The notes beneath the pieces are model-generated. The model saw only the letters and a list, made by a program, of their open reading frames with translations, searched no databases and was not told where the DNA came from. From positions 914,342 to 978,341 of the forward strand of contig JXTC01000075.1 of NCBI GenBank assembly GCA_002914845.1: a DNA stretch of 64,000 nt. The letters are read 5' to 3'. Positions 12,526 through 22,697 of this stretch are shown here, piece after piece. The first letter of the stretch is position 1, and each line of letters opens with the position of its first letter. A program made the translations under genes and the position numbers. The DNA is from Trema orientale (taxonomy: Eukaryota > Streptophyta > Magnoliopsida > Rosales > Cannabaceae).

Positions 12526-14040
12526 TCAAATAAAATTTCGAATTGCCTTTGTCATTTTACTTAACAAAGAATTAGGCCATCTGTAAATCTGAAAGGAATG
12601 AAGAAGTGAACCATAGATCACAGAACTAACCAGAGCAACTCTGCCAGTGAAGGAGAGAGACAATCCCATCCAACAACAGAATCGAGCCAATAAACTATCC
12701 ATCCAAGGAAGCAACCACCGCTGACGAAGAGCTCCTACATATAAAGGGACCCCCAAGTAGTGCATTGACTCTCCACCTCGCTTCATATCACAAATAGAAA
12801 GCAAATCTCTAATTCTGGTAGGGGAAATTCTCTTACCAAAATAGATATTAGACTTTTTCCAATTAACCAACTGATCCGAAAGAGACCCATACAACTCAAA
12901 AACCGAAGGAACAGCTCTCAGGTTCTTTGGTTAAGCGCGACAAAAAATAAGAACATCATCTGCATATAAAAAATGGGTCAAAACACTTTTACCACGAGGT
13001 GGAGAAATAGAATCAATAGCTCTTATACTAAAAAGATGAGTCAAGTAACGACTCAAAAAGTCCTCTGCAAGGCAAAAAAGAAGAGGAGAATGAGGATCGC
13101 CTTGCCTAACCCCACGAGAGCACGAAAAGTAACCATGAGGGGCCCCATCTAGAAGGATAGAAATATAGGCAGAACTAAAGAAATTCAAGACCCAAGCAGT
13201 GAAGGTAGGCAAAAAATCAAAGGACTTGAGGACCTTCAGAACAAATGACCAACCAATAGAGTCAAAAGCCTTGCGAATGTCGATCTTTAAAGCAATATGA
13301 CCACCGAAGGCTGAATTGCTTAAAGAGTTAAAACACTCAGAAGCTCCTAAAATACAATCACCCATCTGCCTACCTTGTACACACCCAAACTGATTCGAAG
13401 AGATAATTCGAGAACTAATAGGACCCAGCCTGGTAGCAAGAATCTTAGTGATAACCTTGAAGAAGAAATTCCTTAAAGCAATAGGCCGAAATTGCTCAAT
13501 CTTATTTGCCTCTGTAACCTTAGGGATAAGGACAATAAAATTAGAATTAACACCAGGGAATATCTTACCGGTACACAAAAACTCTTGAACTGCCAAGACA
13601 AAATCATTACCCACAATAGGCCAGCAACTGCGGAAAAATCTTCCAGTGTAGCCATCTGGACCAGGCGCACTAGAAGGATCTATATCAAAAATAATGTTTC
13701 TAATTTCTTGCTCAAGGGGAAGACTCAACAAGCAAGCATTATCATGTTCAGCAACCAAAGAGGGGACATGTTCTCGAATAATGGAGAAGTCAATTGGAGA
13801 ATGATTCGGCTCAGAAAACAGAAAAGCATAAAAGTCAACAGCATAAGCAGCAATACGATCCGGATCAGTCACAATCTCGTTATTGATAATTAGAGAAGAC
13901 AAAGACTTGTTAACTTTACGTCTTTTAAGGGTCACATAGTAAAAAGATGAGTTACGGTCCCCCCCTTCTAACCAACGAATACGACACTTGTCTCTCAGAA
14001 AAGAATCATACAGAGTTAAAGTATTATCCAGAGCAGTCAA
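12526..14040 (-). pseudogene. LINE ORF2: reverse transcriptase
   Basis: Two open segments, 12931-14040 and 12526-12894, cover most of a non-LTR reverse transcriptase. Visible blocks are the SAPGPDGYTGRFF segment, FRPIALRNFFFKV, KIDIRKAFDSIGW (first Asp block), SRGVRQGDPHSPLLF and the catalytic FLYADDVLIF. The second segment is the thumb/connection region (WKKSNIYFGK, MHYLGVPLYVG). A break in frame separates them. The family copies its own RNA at a nicked target; this copy is inactive. Confidence 0.93.
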
Positions 14041-14293
14041 AGCATCAGCCTCTTCCCGAAAGATCTCCTCAGAAAAGCCATCATTTGCAACCTATTCTGA
14101 ATTTCCGTAACCCTATCAGTAGCCACGGTAACTTTAGTAGACAAATTACCAAAACTTCCCAATTCCAAGCATGAAGAGAAGCTTTGAGGAGTTTGAGTTT
14201 CTGTAAAAGACGGGAGGTGGGGCAGCCTGAAACTTGAGAAGACCAGACACCAGAAACCAAATCGAAGAAGGTGGGGTCATTTACCCAAACATT

Positions 14294-15006
14294 CTAAAAA
14301 CGAAAAGGTCGAGGACGAGGAGCACTCGAATCCCTTCCAAACAGAAGAAGAGGATAGTGATCAGAATGCAGACGAGGCAAAGTGCTATAAGACAGATTAG
14401 ACCAGAGATCAATAAACCCAGAGGTACATAAAGCTCTATCTAAACGGGAAAGAACCAGACCTTTTGCTCCTCTACCAATTCTGGTATAGAAAGCACCCCT
14501 AGTGTCCAAATCAATAAGAGTAGAAGCACCCAAAAAACCAGCAAAGTCAAGACAAAAAGCAGAGTATGTAGTACCTATTGTCTCATGAGAGCCCAAAACA
14601 GCATTAAAATCACCCAAAACACACCAAATAGGAATAACCATATCCAAAAGAGAACTCCAAAGCTCCCTTTTAGAAGAAGATGAAGAAGCACCATAAACAA
14701 AGGAATAACAGACTGCTAACATTCCCACCACAACTTCAAGAGAGACATGTTGAGAGTGATTACAAATGACCATCAGACTTTGAATTCTAATCGAAGCAAA
14801 AACCCAAATAGTAGGGGTTTCCACCTCATTAGTACAAACCAAAGAAAAACCAAGACTAGTCCAAAAGAGTCTGAAATAGCATCAAGAGAACAGAGAGGCT
14901 CAACCAAACACACCAAATCCGATTTATAACGAAGACAAAAGTCTCTGAGAGCTAATTGGGTACTCCTATTAGAAATACCTCTACAATTCCAATAAATTAC
15001 CTTCAT
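14294..15006 (-). pseudogene. LINE ORF2: APE-like endonuclease
   Basis: Two overlapping open segments in different frames (14773-15006 and 14294-14842) hold an exonuclease/endonuclease/phosphatase domain. ORF2 starts at MKVIYWNCRGISN (Asn and the beta-strand typical of the family). The later segment shows LGDFNAVL and the catalytic SDHYPLLL. A frameshift lies between the two. In the family this domain nicks the target DNA and so sets the insertion site. Confidence 0.9.
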
Positions 15007-15193
15007 TTGGAAATAAGCCGTTGAGCAACCCGAGGGGGTAACATCGGAGTCAAAGACCTAGTCCTTTTAGACGTTGCTCTCTTCCCACTAGAATCATCAG
15101 ATACATCCTGAAAAGAGACATCCACATCATTTTTACCAGAAAGACCCACATCAACCCTTGCCCCATTTTTCTTGCTGTAAATCATATTCAAAT
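15003..15193 (-). pseudogene. LINE ORF1 C-terminal tail
   Basis: About 60 codons, rich in Ser, Lys and Arg (ending PPRVAQRLISK), stop just as ORF2 begins, with a few bases of overlap. By position this is the tail of ORF1; its RNA-binding and zinc-knuckle parts are absent because the element is 5'-truncated at 15193. The frame continues past 15193 into host DNA only by chance. Confidence 0.6.
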
Positions 15194-15208
15194 CGAAGGT
15201 GGAAAAGG

Positions 15209-16152
15209 TTAAAATGACTACATATGACATGGTGTAAGTGTAACACATTCGGCCGGAAATAAAAAATAAAAAATGGTGTAACATAAACATATACGGCTAA
15301 AAAGACATCCAAAACAGTAACACAGCTTCCAAACTGCTTGAACGGTATTTAGATCTCATGTTATAAGGGTTTTTTTTAGTCAAATAGTCGAATTTTGGAT
15401 AATAATTTGCAAAATGGCCGTTTCTCAAATACTGTTAAAAAGTAACTAAATTTTGAAAATTATTTAAAAAATAACTATTTTTCATATTTAGTTTATCAAA
15501 ATATATTGATTTATTTTTAAAAAAATTAATTTATTTTAAAAAAAAATTGATTTACTTTATAAGAAATAGATCAACTTAAAACAATCATTTATCAAAATAA
15601 AATTATAAGATGGCCATTTTTCCAATTGATCTAAGAAAAAAAAAGAAAAAAAAAAGTCATTTCTTATAAATACTCTTATGGAATAAAGGAACTCATCTCA
15701 AGTACCATGTCCTCCTAATGGTGTCAAGTGGCCCTATCACAATAAAAGCGCTACATGCCATAAGTTGGACCGGCTATAATTCTTTTATATTCAAGATCTA
15801 TTTTTGTCTATATTTCATAAATACCTGTTTTCTTATTTTATTTCAAAAATACTCATTTATGGTATATATTTCATAAGTAAATATAAATTTTTACCTATGG
15901 TTTATATTTATAGTGTAAATTTATATCTATAGCACCTAGTTTGAAATATGTATCAATTTTTATATATAATTTTTAGTCATAAAACATATACCACGATATG
16001 CATTTCATACATAAAATATTTATAATATAAGTTTCTCAAAAAAGAGATAAGCTAGTATTCATGATATAAAAATAATAAAAACATGTATTTATAAAAAAAA
16101 ATATACATAAAAACAGATATTTATGTACTTTCCCGCTATTAGGGGATGTCCA
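15209..16152. other. AT-rich intergenic DNA
   Basis: No gene seen. The part around 15370-15640 resembles the flanks of foldback elements (repeated AAATGGCC and TCAAAAT blocks) but no boundaries could be fixed. Confidence 0.4.
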
Positions 16153-16266
16153 GCCTACCTCATAGGACCACAATGCCTGGTCAGGACACACTGTATATAT
16201 GAAATTAGAGCCTACCTCATAGGACCACAGTGCCTGGTCAGGACACACTGTATATATGAAATTAGA
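16153..16266. repeat. 57-bp tandem duplication
   Basis: Two head-to-tail copies, 16153-16209 and 16210-16266, differ at about one base (CACAATGCC versus CACAGTGCC). Each begins GCCTACCTCATAGGACCACA and ends TATATGAAATTAGA. Near identity suggests a recent duplication. No coding potential. Confidence 0.95.
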
Positions 16267-16439
16267 GTTTGTTCTTTTTTTACACTTTGTTTTAATAATA
16301 TGTATTTTTATACTCGAAAAATATACTTATATACTAGTTTTAATTTTGGTAATGAGTATATTAGTTTTTATATTATGTATGTTATATTTTACATTGGACT
16401 TCTTACAGAAATCCAGGCCCATGGTATAAAAAAAATGAA

Positions 16440-16700
16440 AAATCTCGGATGGACTGAAATTTTTGAGAAATCTTATATTTATTTAGAAAAATAATACTTT
16501 TTAAATTTTGGTATTTTCTAAAGGTACTCGAGGTAACTAATTAAGTTATTAGGGTAACCAAGAGTTACTTGAGTAACTAATCTGATTACCTTAAGTAACT
16601 TAACGAGTTACCTTAAGTATCTCATTAATTAGTAAAATGTGACATTTTTTTAAAAATGATATTTTTCTAAATAATTCTTGGATTTTTCATAAAATTTGAT
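16440..16700. repeat. Inverted repeat with GTAAC/GTTAC core
   Basis: The arms, about 16455-16505 and 16640-16690, are imperfect reverse complements sharing ATTTAGAAAAATA. Between them, at about 16525-16625, sits a run of GGTAACT/AGTTACC motifs in both orientations. It could fold into a large hairpin. It resembles a small foldback element, but no target duplication was found. Confidence 0.5.
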
Positions 16701-16719
16701 AATTCACCATATAATTTCT

Positions 16720-17425
16720 AATTTTCCCTTTTACATTTGGTATGTACAGTGATATACTGGTCATTTCGTTACACCATTTTAAAAATAAATATTTACCTAA
16801 AATGAGCCCAAAGTTTGTCCATTTTACTACAAAACCCCTATAAAATTTGTTTTTAAGAAATATATAGTACAGAAAAATTCGTATAATTTTTTTATTCGTT
16901 TTTTTAAATATCCATCTTTCTTTTTTCTTTTTTTTTATAGGTAAATGACCAAATATATATATATATATGGGCACCAATCGAGTAGATATTTCTTTTTTCC
17001 ACCTATCCATAAATATTGTCTTGCCTAATTAAAATTCATCACGCATGTTTTTTCATAGTAAAAGATGTAGAGAGAAAAGCATTAAATAATGAGCATTATT
17101 TTTATTATTTTTCACCAACTACTCAAATTATGTTTGTCGTTAGATAATGATCCAACGGCTAAAAAAATAACTATAGATAGGTTAAAAAAAATACATATTG
17201 GATTGGGAACCATATATATATATATTAACATTTGATAGATATACTTACTAACTAGCGTTAGTTTATGTATTAAGTATACTATTTTTTATATTAGATACAT
17301 CATATTTTACACTTGGTATATCTATTAATATACTGGTTACAGCATTCGAAAAATGAATATTTACTTAAAATGAGCCCAAAATTCAGTCATTTTGCTATAA
17401 GCCCCGTCAAATTCAATATTTTTGT
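16720..17425. repeat. Two diverged copies of a dispersed repeat
   Basis: Similar stretches at about 16725-16850 and 17285-17415 share GATATACTGGTCA-like, AATATTTACCTAAAATGAGC and TTTTGCTATAA segments in that order. A third, reverse-oriented relative lies at about 27955-28235. All are non-coding; they look like foldback-element ends. Outer boundaries are not certain. Confidence 0.5.
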
Positions 17426-18307
17426 ATTCTTCTAACCCTTAGGAAATAGCATTACTAGTAATGATTCCTCCCTTCTTTTTTATTATTAAAATTTTAAAAA
17501 ACCAATGTAACCTTAAAAGCCCCTCCTATTTTAATTACCTAAAAATAAATGAGAATTTAAGGCCCCATTTGGGGAGGCCGGATTATATGGAGGGATTGGA
17601 CTCTTTTGTCTACTCCAGTCTTCCAAATCCAATAATACCTCACGGAGGGGACGAGACATCCGCATGAGTTTGGGTTTAAATAAGCCCTTGTGGACTTCTT
17701 CTTTTTTTATTTACAGTTGGGAAAAAGACACTATGGATGGTTTTTTAAAAAATATTGATCAAAATACGACCTTTGAAAATAATCAGAAAGTCCGTATGGT
17801 ATAAGGAAAAATAATCCAAAAATATATGATCTAAAATACGGTGGCAAAGTCGTAAATTTTGTTTATCTTCATTGAAAACGTTTATTATTTGAAAAATGAG
17901 ACATATAAACTTAAATATTTACAAGTTAAGTGGTTGGCCAACAAAAAATCTTCTCAGAGACTCGGGTTCAATTACTTAGAGCTTTACATTACTTTTCCTT
18001 TACTTTTTTCTTTTCTCTCTCTCTTTTTGATTTTTATTTTCTCTTTTTTAAATTTCTTTTTTTCCCCTTTTCTTACTTTTTTTTACATTGAACCTTATAA
18101 AGGAAAATGAACAAAAATAAATTAAAAATATCAAAAAACTTTCTTTGATTTGTGATTTGAATCTTTTTTTATTTTTTTTCCTATTATTAGTCTTTTTAAA
18201 ATTATTTTTCCTTTAATTCCTTTTCTAATTTTTTTTTTCACATTGAACCTACCATTCTTTTTTTTTTTTTCCTGTGCTCAGTCTTTTTAAAATTATTTTT
18301 CCTTTAA

Positions 18308-18760
18308 TCTTAAAAACAATTTAAGAAACCAATTTGGTTACCAAAGAAACCAGCGATAGTAACAAAAGAAACCATCTATTTGTCAAAGAAACCATCTATT
18401 TGTCAAAGAAACCAATATGGTTTCCATTAAAAATCAGTTTAGTTGCTACTAATTATTGGAAACCAATATGGTCTCTACTAGAAACCAATTTGGATTCCAC
18501 TGACTAGAAACTAATTTGGTTTCCACTGAAAATTAGAAACCAAATTGGTTTCCACTAATAACTATAAACTAAATTAATTAATTTTATTACTAGAAATTAA
18601 TTTAGTTTCTACCAATAATTAAAAATTAAATTAGTTTCCACTAGAAACCAATATAGTTTCTACTGATAGCTATAAACTAAGTTGGTTTCCAATAGTAACC
18701 ATAAACTAAATTGATTAATTTCATTACTAAAAACTAGAAACTAACTAGTTTTTCTTTCAA
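18308..18760. repeat. Array of AAACCAATTTGGTTT-type palindromes
   Basis: About 450 bases hold more than ten variants of the palindrome GAAACCAAATTGGTTTCC and its half-sites (GAAACCAATATGG, GAAACTAATTTGG, TAAACTAAATTGA), separated by short AT-rich spacers such as CACTAATAACTA. A 20-bp unit, AAAGAAACCATCTATTTGTC, occurs twice in tandem near 18365-18405. A longer block around TAAACTAAATTAATTAATTT recurs about 137 bases later. No coding potential. Confidence 0.85.
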
Positions 18761-18895
18761 ATTTCTTCAACTAACCTTAGATTTTTTTCTACTATTCATT
18801 TGTTTGATTTGAATAATAAAAAAAGAAAAGAAAAGAAAAGACTATAAGCCGTAGAAATTACAGGACATTCTATTAAAAAGATAATTGTACTGGTA

Positions 18896-19185
18896 TCCTG
18901 TAATTTACTTACGTACAAAATATTCTGCTAAAAAAAAAAACTGGTTTCTAGAAAACCTTTATGGTTTTCTGTGATTTACTTACGTACATGGCATTCCGCT
19001 AAAAAGAAACCAAACTGGTTTCCAAGAAATCTTTGTGGTTTCCTGTGATGGTATTCCGCTAAAAGAAAACTAAACTGGTTTCAAGAAAACTTTTGTAGTT
19101 TCTTGTTATCTACTTACGTACAAGACATTCCGCTAATAGGAAATCAAATTAGTTTCTAGAAAACCTTTGTAGTTTTCTGTTAAAA
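18896..19185. repeat. Degenerate tandem array of about 60-76 bp units
   Basis: Four head-to-tail units follow the palindrome array. Each reads roughly: TTACTTACGTACA, a TATTCCGCTAAA block, then AAACTGGTTTC, GAAAACCTTTGTGG and TTTCCTGT. The ATTCCGCT block recurs at about 18921, 18992, 19051 and 19127. The third unit lacks the TTACTTACGTACA part. Each unit carries the same AAACTGGTTT half-palindrome as the neighbouring array, so the two are related. Confidence 0.85.
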
Positions 19186-19692
19186 AAATGACTTATTTAC
19201 TAAAATATCACCACATTTTCTAGCTCCCAGACTATTTAGAAAAATACTCTGAAAAGTTGTACGTAATTTTTATTATTTTGAAATGTCATAAATTTGGTAA
19301 TATTTTTTGAAAAATAGGTATAAGTGTCCAAAATCCTTTACAATTTTGTATTCTATTTTTTAATCATTTTTTAAATTTAAAAATATTATATTACCAATTT
19401 CACTCAAAAAAATTAATTTTAAATATATATTTAATTTGGATAAAATTGTATTTTTAATTTATTATATTATGCAAAAACTTAATTATTTATTTTAGTATTC
19501 ATTTTATAACAAAAATTTATAGTTAAGATTGCAATCATAAATGAAAAATTTTATTTTTATGTAAATAGTTTTTTAGTACTAAATACATTATAATACTAAA
19601 TATTATAGTACTAAATAGTCCAATTTATTTCAATTCAATCTAATCCGAACTAATAATCCAATCTAATCTAACGTGCTAAATGAGCCCTAAAA

Positions 19693-20639
19693 GGTCACGC
19701 CAGATGAGCCTTAAAAGTACAACTTAGTAAGATAACATTTTGATTCAATATTTTTGATTAAGTAAACACAAGAATGACATTCTTTACTATTTCGATTCTT
19801 TTTCTTGTCATTTTAAGTAAAACCGTAATATAGATAATGATTCTCTTTATCATTTATTTTCTTCTGATGCAATTCCCATTTTTTATTCCGAAATTACATT
19901 AACATGCCACTAACGTTAATAATTCTACATTCAAACAATGGCCATATGAGTAACGCATTCCTTGCCCTCCGTAGTTTGTCAAGTTGGTCAAAGGAAAATG
20001 AATAATGATTGGACTAGTTACTTCGTTCCTATGTAATTGCTACTGTGGAGCAGAAGCTCATGAGCAAAACTTTGGAGCCAATGGGGGCGTAGGGAAGCTC
20101 ATGGTACCTTGTCACGAGTCCAACAAAACCATCCAAGGCATGCCTTACAAATTACAACTGCTTTCAAAACATTCCTGGACACAAGAAAGTCAATGTCTTT
20201 CAAAAGTAATGCGACAACGGTAACATGACCCCTTTAGAAGACAAATCCTGAAATTAATTTTGACCAGTTCAATAACTTTTTTCAGATTTTTTTTTAAATT
20301 TTATTTTCGCTTTAACAAATACCATTTTTCAGACGAAAAAGGCCACATGCCTCTATCCAATTCCAAATTCGAGCCCAGAATATAGAACTACTAAACTTTC
20401 CATTGATAAATGGCCAAAACATGAACTGCACAACCGTGATGCCAACAAAACTATCAGAGGCGAATTTTTTAATTTCTGCCATAACCATAACACTAGACAG
20501 ACAGATGCAAGTTAATGTGTTTCAAAAGTAGTATGAACTACAATAACACGGACCTGCAAAGACCAATACTAAAAAAACATACAAATCCCAAATACGATAT
20601 ATCAAAAGTTCGATTTAGTCTTTAAGTTTCATTCACTTA
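19693..20639. other. Left edge and 3' flank of F-box unit 1
   Basis: From about 19920 on, the sequence matches the 3' flanks of the other F-box copies (CATTCCTTGGCC-like block, the CAGAAGCTCATG/CAGAGGCCTC block, AAGAAAGTCAATGTC and TAACATGACC blocks). It is the downstream part of the duplicated unit. The short open frame at 20005-20223 falls in this shared non-coding flank and is not a gene. Confidence 0.6.
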
Positions 20640-20759
20640 ACTTTATCCCCTTCCTGCAAGAGACCAACTATATCAGCCAAAACCCCGGCAAAAACCCTGA
20701 CTTTATCCCCTTCCAGCAAGAGACCAACTATATCAGCTAAAACCCCTGCAAAAACCCTG
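20640..20759 (-). repeat. 60-bp tandem duplication in 3' UTR exon of F-box copy 1
   Basis: Copies 20640-20699 and 20700-20759 differ at a handful of bases (CTTTATCCCCTTCC start in both). F-box copies 2 to 4 have one version of this block, so the duplication is private to copy 1. It lies in the inferred 3' UTR exon that begins at 20769. Confidence 0.9.
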
Positions 20760-20920
20760 CAATACCAACCTGAAAGAAATAAAGGAACCAACATGGAATA
20801 GATAAGCAGACAGCGATATCAATGTTGCAATAAAATTCTAAAAATGATGTACCATGTAACTTGGGATCCGACTCTGTTAAAGTATACCTCTGGCGTTCCT
20901 CTCTGGGCTCCCAGCTCCAT

Positions 20921-22095
20921 TTATAACACCAGTTTAAATCCCTTGGACAAAAAATCATCCCTACTCAAATGGACAATGCATGAGCAATAAGATAGAAGTT
21001 AGATGCCAAACTCTGAAACTATGACTAGTGGAAAGTGATAATTAGTCACTGAAAATTTGAACCATATAACAGAAAGAGCTAAATGAAAATAGAATGCAAC
21101 CAAGTACTATATCTACATTAAACAACATAATACAACTAAAGGAAAATCAGTAAGGATTACCGGTTCTTCTCGCTCGATTGCTGCTTCTCCATCTTTTTCT
21201 CGTTCCTCTTCTCCTTCTTCTTCTTGTTCCTCTTCGCCTTTGCCTTCTTCTCAGTGTCGTCACTGTCACCAACACCAAATCCAACGAGGTTTCTCACACA
21301 AACACACGTTTCGAAACTTCTAGGAGCCCCAGAAATCCTCCCCATATTCTTGGTCCTCTCCATTTCAAGATCATACAAAAGAAACTTCCCATCATCCATA
21401 TGCAAGACAACCTGATTGGCACGCTTCACGTATGCAAGAGGCATCACATATTCGAATAAGCCGGTCACAGTAGATGCCACCACTGAGAAGAGCTTAGTCC
21501 AAGACTCCTTAACGCTACATTCATTCATCATCCAGACGTCAACATGGTTTGGCTTCTCATCCGGGAGGTAAATGCAAACCGCACAAAGGGACCCTCCTAA
21601 TTCGGCCAGTCTAATGAAAAACCTTTCCTCCTCAAAATAGTCTCCATACGGAAGCTCAATTTCACAGTATTTTTCAGTAACAAGATCAAAAGCGACAATT
21701 GAGTACACAGCTTCAAATTCGAGGTTCTGGGTCACCATCCAATGCAAAGCACTGTCAACTAAAATGCCATTCCCACCATTTTTATAACCCGGTAAGAAAA
21801 TGGCAAACCCTCTTCCAAGTATTGGACTTTAGGCTATAAACTGTGACCTCAGAGTGAAATGAGTGAATATCTTCCGGTTCTTTCCCAAAATAATGCACCA
21901 TCCTTAACAATTCCAAAATCAAACAGATTATCTGGAAATGGAAGGTTAATAAGATCAGAAACAGGTACCTTCCTGTACTTTCTAGTAGATGGTTTCCAGA
22001 AAGCCATCTCTCCATCCGAATTCGAGCAAGCCATTACAGCAACCCAAAATCTCGATTCCCATTCACTCATACAGCAGCAACTGGCCTTCCAACTC
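20921..22095 (-). pseudogene. F-box/FBA gene copy 1, F-box lost
   Basis: The 3' part reads as an open 195-codon segment, 21161-21747, equal to the second half of the FBA (F-box associated) domain plus the Lys-rich tail. Upstream (21782-22095) the first half of FBA is recognisable in shifting frames (GEMAFWKPSTRKYRKVP, HSFHSEVTVYSLKSNTWKRV), with frameshifts and a lost stretch matching GFGYDPVNDDYKF. The N-terminal F-box and about 90 residues seen in copies 2 and 3 are missing; the promoter-like flank follows directly. Exon 2 (20921-20960) still splices in frame from the donor at 21160/21159 and codes DDFLSKGFKLVL. The intron is 200 bp. Without an F-box it could not join an SCF complex. Confidence 0.85.
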
Positions 22096-22300
22096 TTTAG
22101 TCCTCTTTACTATCTTAGTATACATAACTCGACGTTATTAAATTCCACGATTGCCCTCATGGTAACGGCAATATAATGGGAAAGAAGAGGGTAGTTTTGT
22201 CACTAGATGGCCACTTAGGTCTATTTTTTAAATAGTTTAATGTTCAACTTCACGAGTTAAGAGTGATAGTTCTTTTTTTTTTAATTAAAATAAAAAAAAA
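22096..22300. promoter_or_regulatory. Upstream flank of F-box copy 1
   Basis: Shares with copies 2 and 3 the block ATTCCACGATTGCCCT, a GGTAACGGC-like segment and GAGGGTAGTTTTGTCACTA. This conserved flank shows that the duplication included promoter DNA. Confidence 0.6.
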
Positions 22301-22452
22301 AGGCGCATCTACAATATAGGCGTCCCTGCGTAGGGTTCTGTCTATACACCGTTTGATGGGAATCTGTGTATAAACAGATTCCCCACAGATTCTCATCAAA
22401 CGGTGTATAAAAAGTGGCCCTACGTAGGGGCGCCCCTACTGTAGCCCTCCCC
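22301..22452. mobile_element. Mutator-like MITE, copy A
   Basis: A 152-bp near-palindrome. Its left end reads GGCGCATCTACAATATAGGC and its right end CCCTACTGTAGCCCTCCCC. Inner arms contain ATACACCGTTTGATGGGAAT and its complement. Flanks AAAAAAAAA and AAAAAACAA fit a 9-bp target duplication (8/9). It is the same family as 55662-55833, in the opposite orientation. Non-coding. Confidence 0.85.
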
Positions 22453-22697
22453 AAAAAACAAATATGCTATGACTAAATAAAAAGGATGATGCTTATGATT
22501 TATTGTGCCAAATTTTTAATACCACCACATGTAGTATATGACTCAATTAGTGATAGTATTTAATTTATTTGTGGTAAGTTTTAATACATCAATTAAATGT
22601 TGATAACTCATATATCCCATGTATAATGTATTAATACAAAAAATTTAATACAATAATTAGAATCCATAATATTATCCAAATAAAAAAGAGGCCATGA

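Larger units (their letters stand above)
10738..15208 (-). mobile_element. 5'-truncated L1-type LINE with target duplications
   Basis: The element spans 10753-15193 on the minus strand. At its 3' end is a poly(A) tail (plus-strand T run, about 10753-10772). It is flanked by 15-bp target duplications, CGAAAGTGGAAAAGG at 10738-10752 and CGAAGGTGGAAAAGG at 15194-15208 (14/15). Inside, in minus-strand order, are an ORF1 tail, an APE-type endonuclease, reverse transcriptase, a zf-RVT zinc-binding region and a plant-type RNase H. At 4.4 kb it lacks most of ORF1 and the promoter, the usual result of incomplete target-primed reverse transcription. The duplications hold one mismatch and ORF2 is broken by several stops and frameshifts, so the copy is dead and moderately old. 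Confidence 0.93.
17560..19692. mobile_element. Possible 2.1-kb non-autonomous TIR element
   Basis: The ends look like degenerate inverted termini: GGCCCCATTTGGGGAGGC at the left and, reverse-complemented, GGGCTCATTTAGCACGTT at the right, each followed by GGATTA/GATTGGATTA-type blocks. This style of end is common in plant hAT relatives. No 8-bp target duplication could be matched and no transposase is present. The two arrays at 18308-19185 would lie inside it. Tentative. Confidence 0.35.

Noticed and set aside
18308-19185. CRISPR-like array
   Set aside because: Repeats are degenerate palindromes with variable spacing, the genome is a plant, and no cas-like genes occur.
20005-20223. 72-codon open frame as a small Cys-containing secreted peptide
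   Set aside because: The stretch is the non-coding 3' flank shared by the F-box copies, and the frame is not kept in the others.
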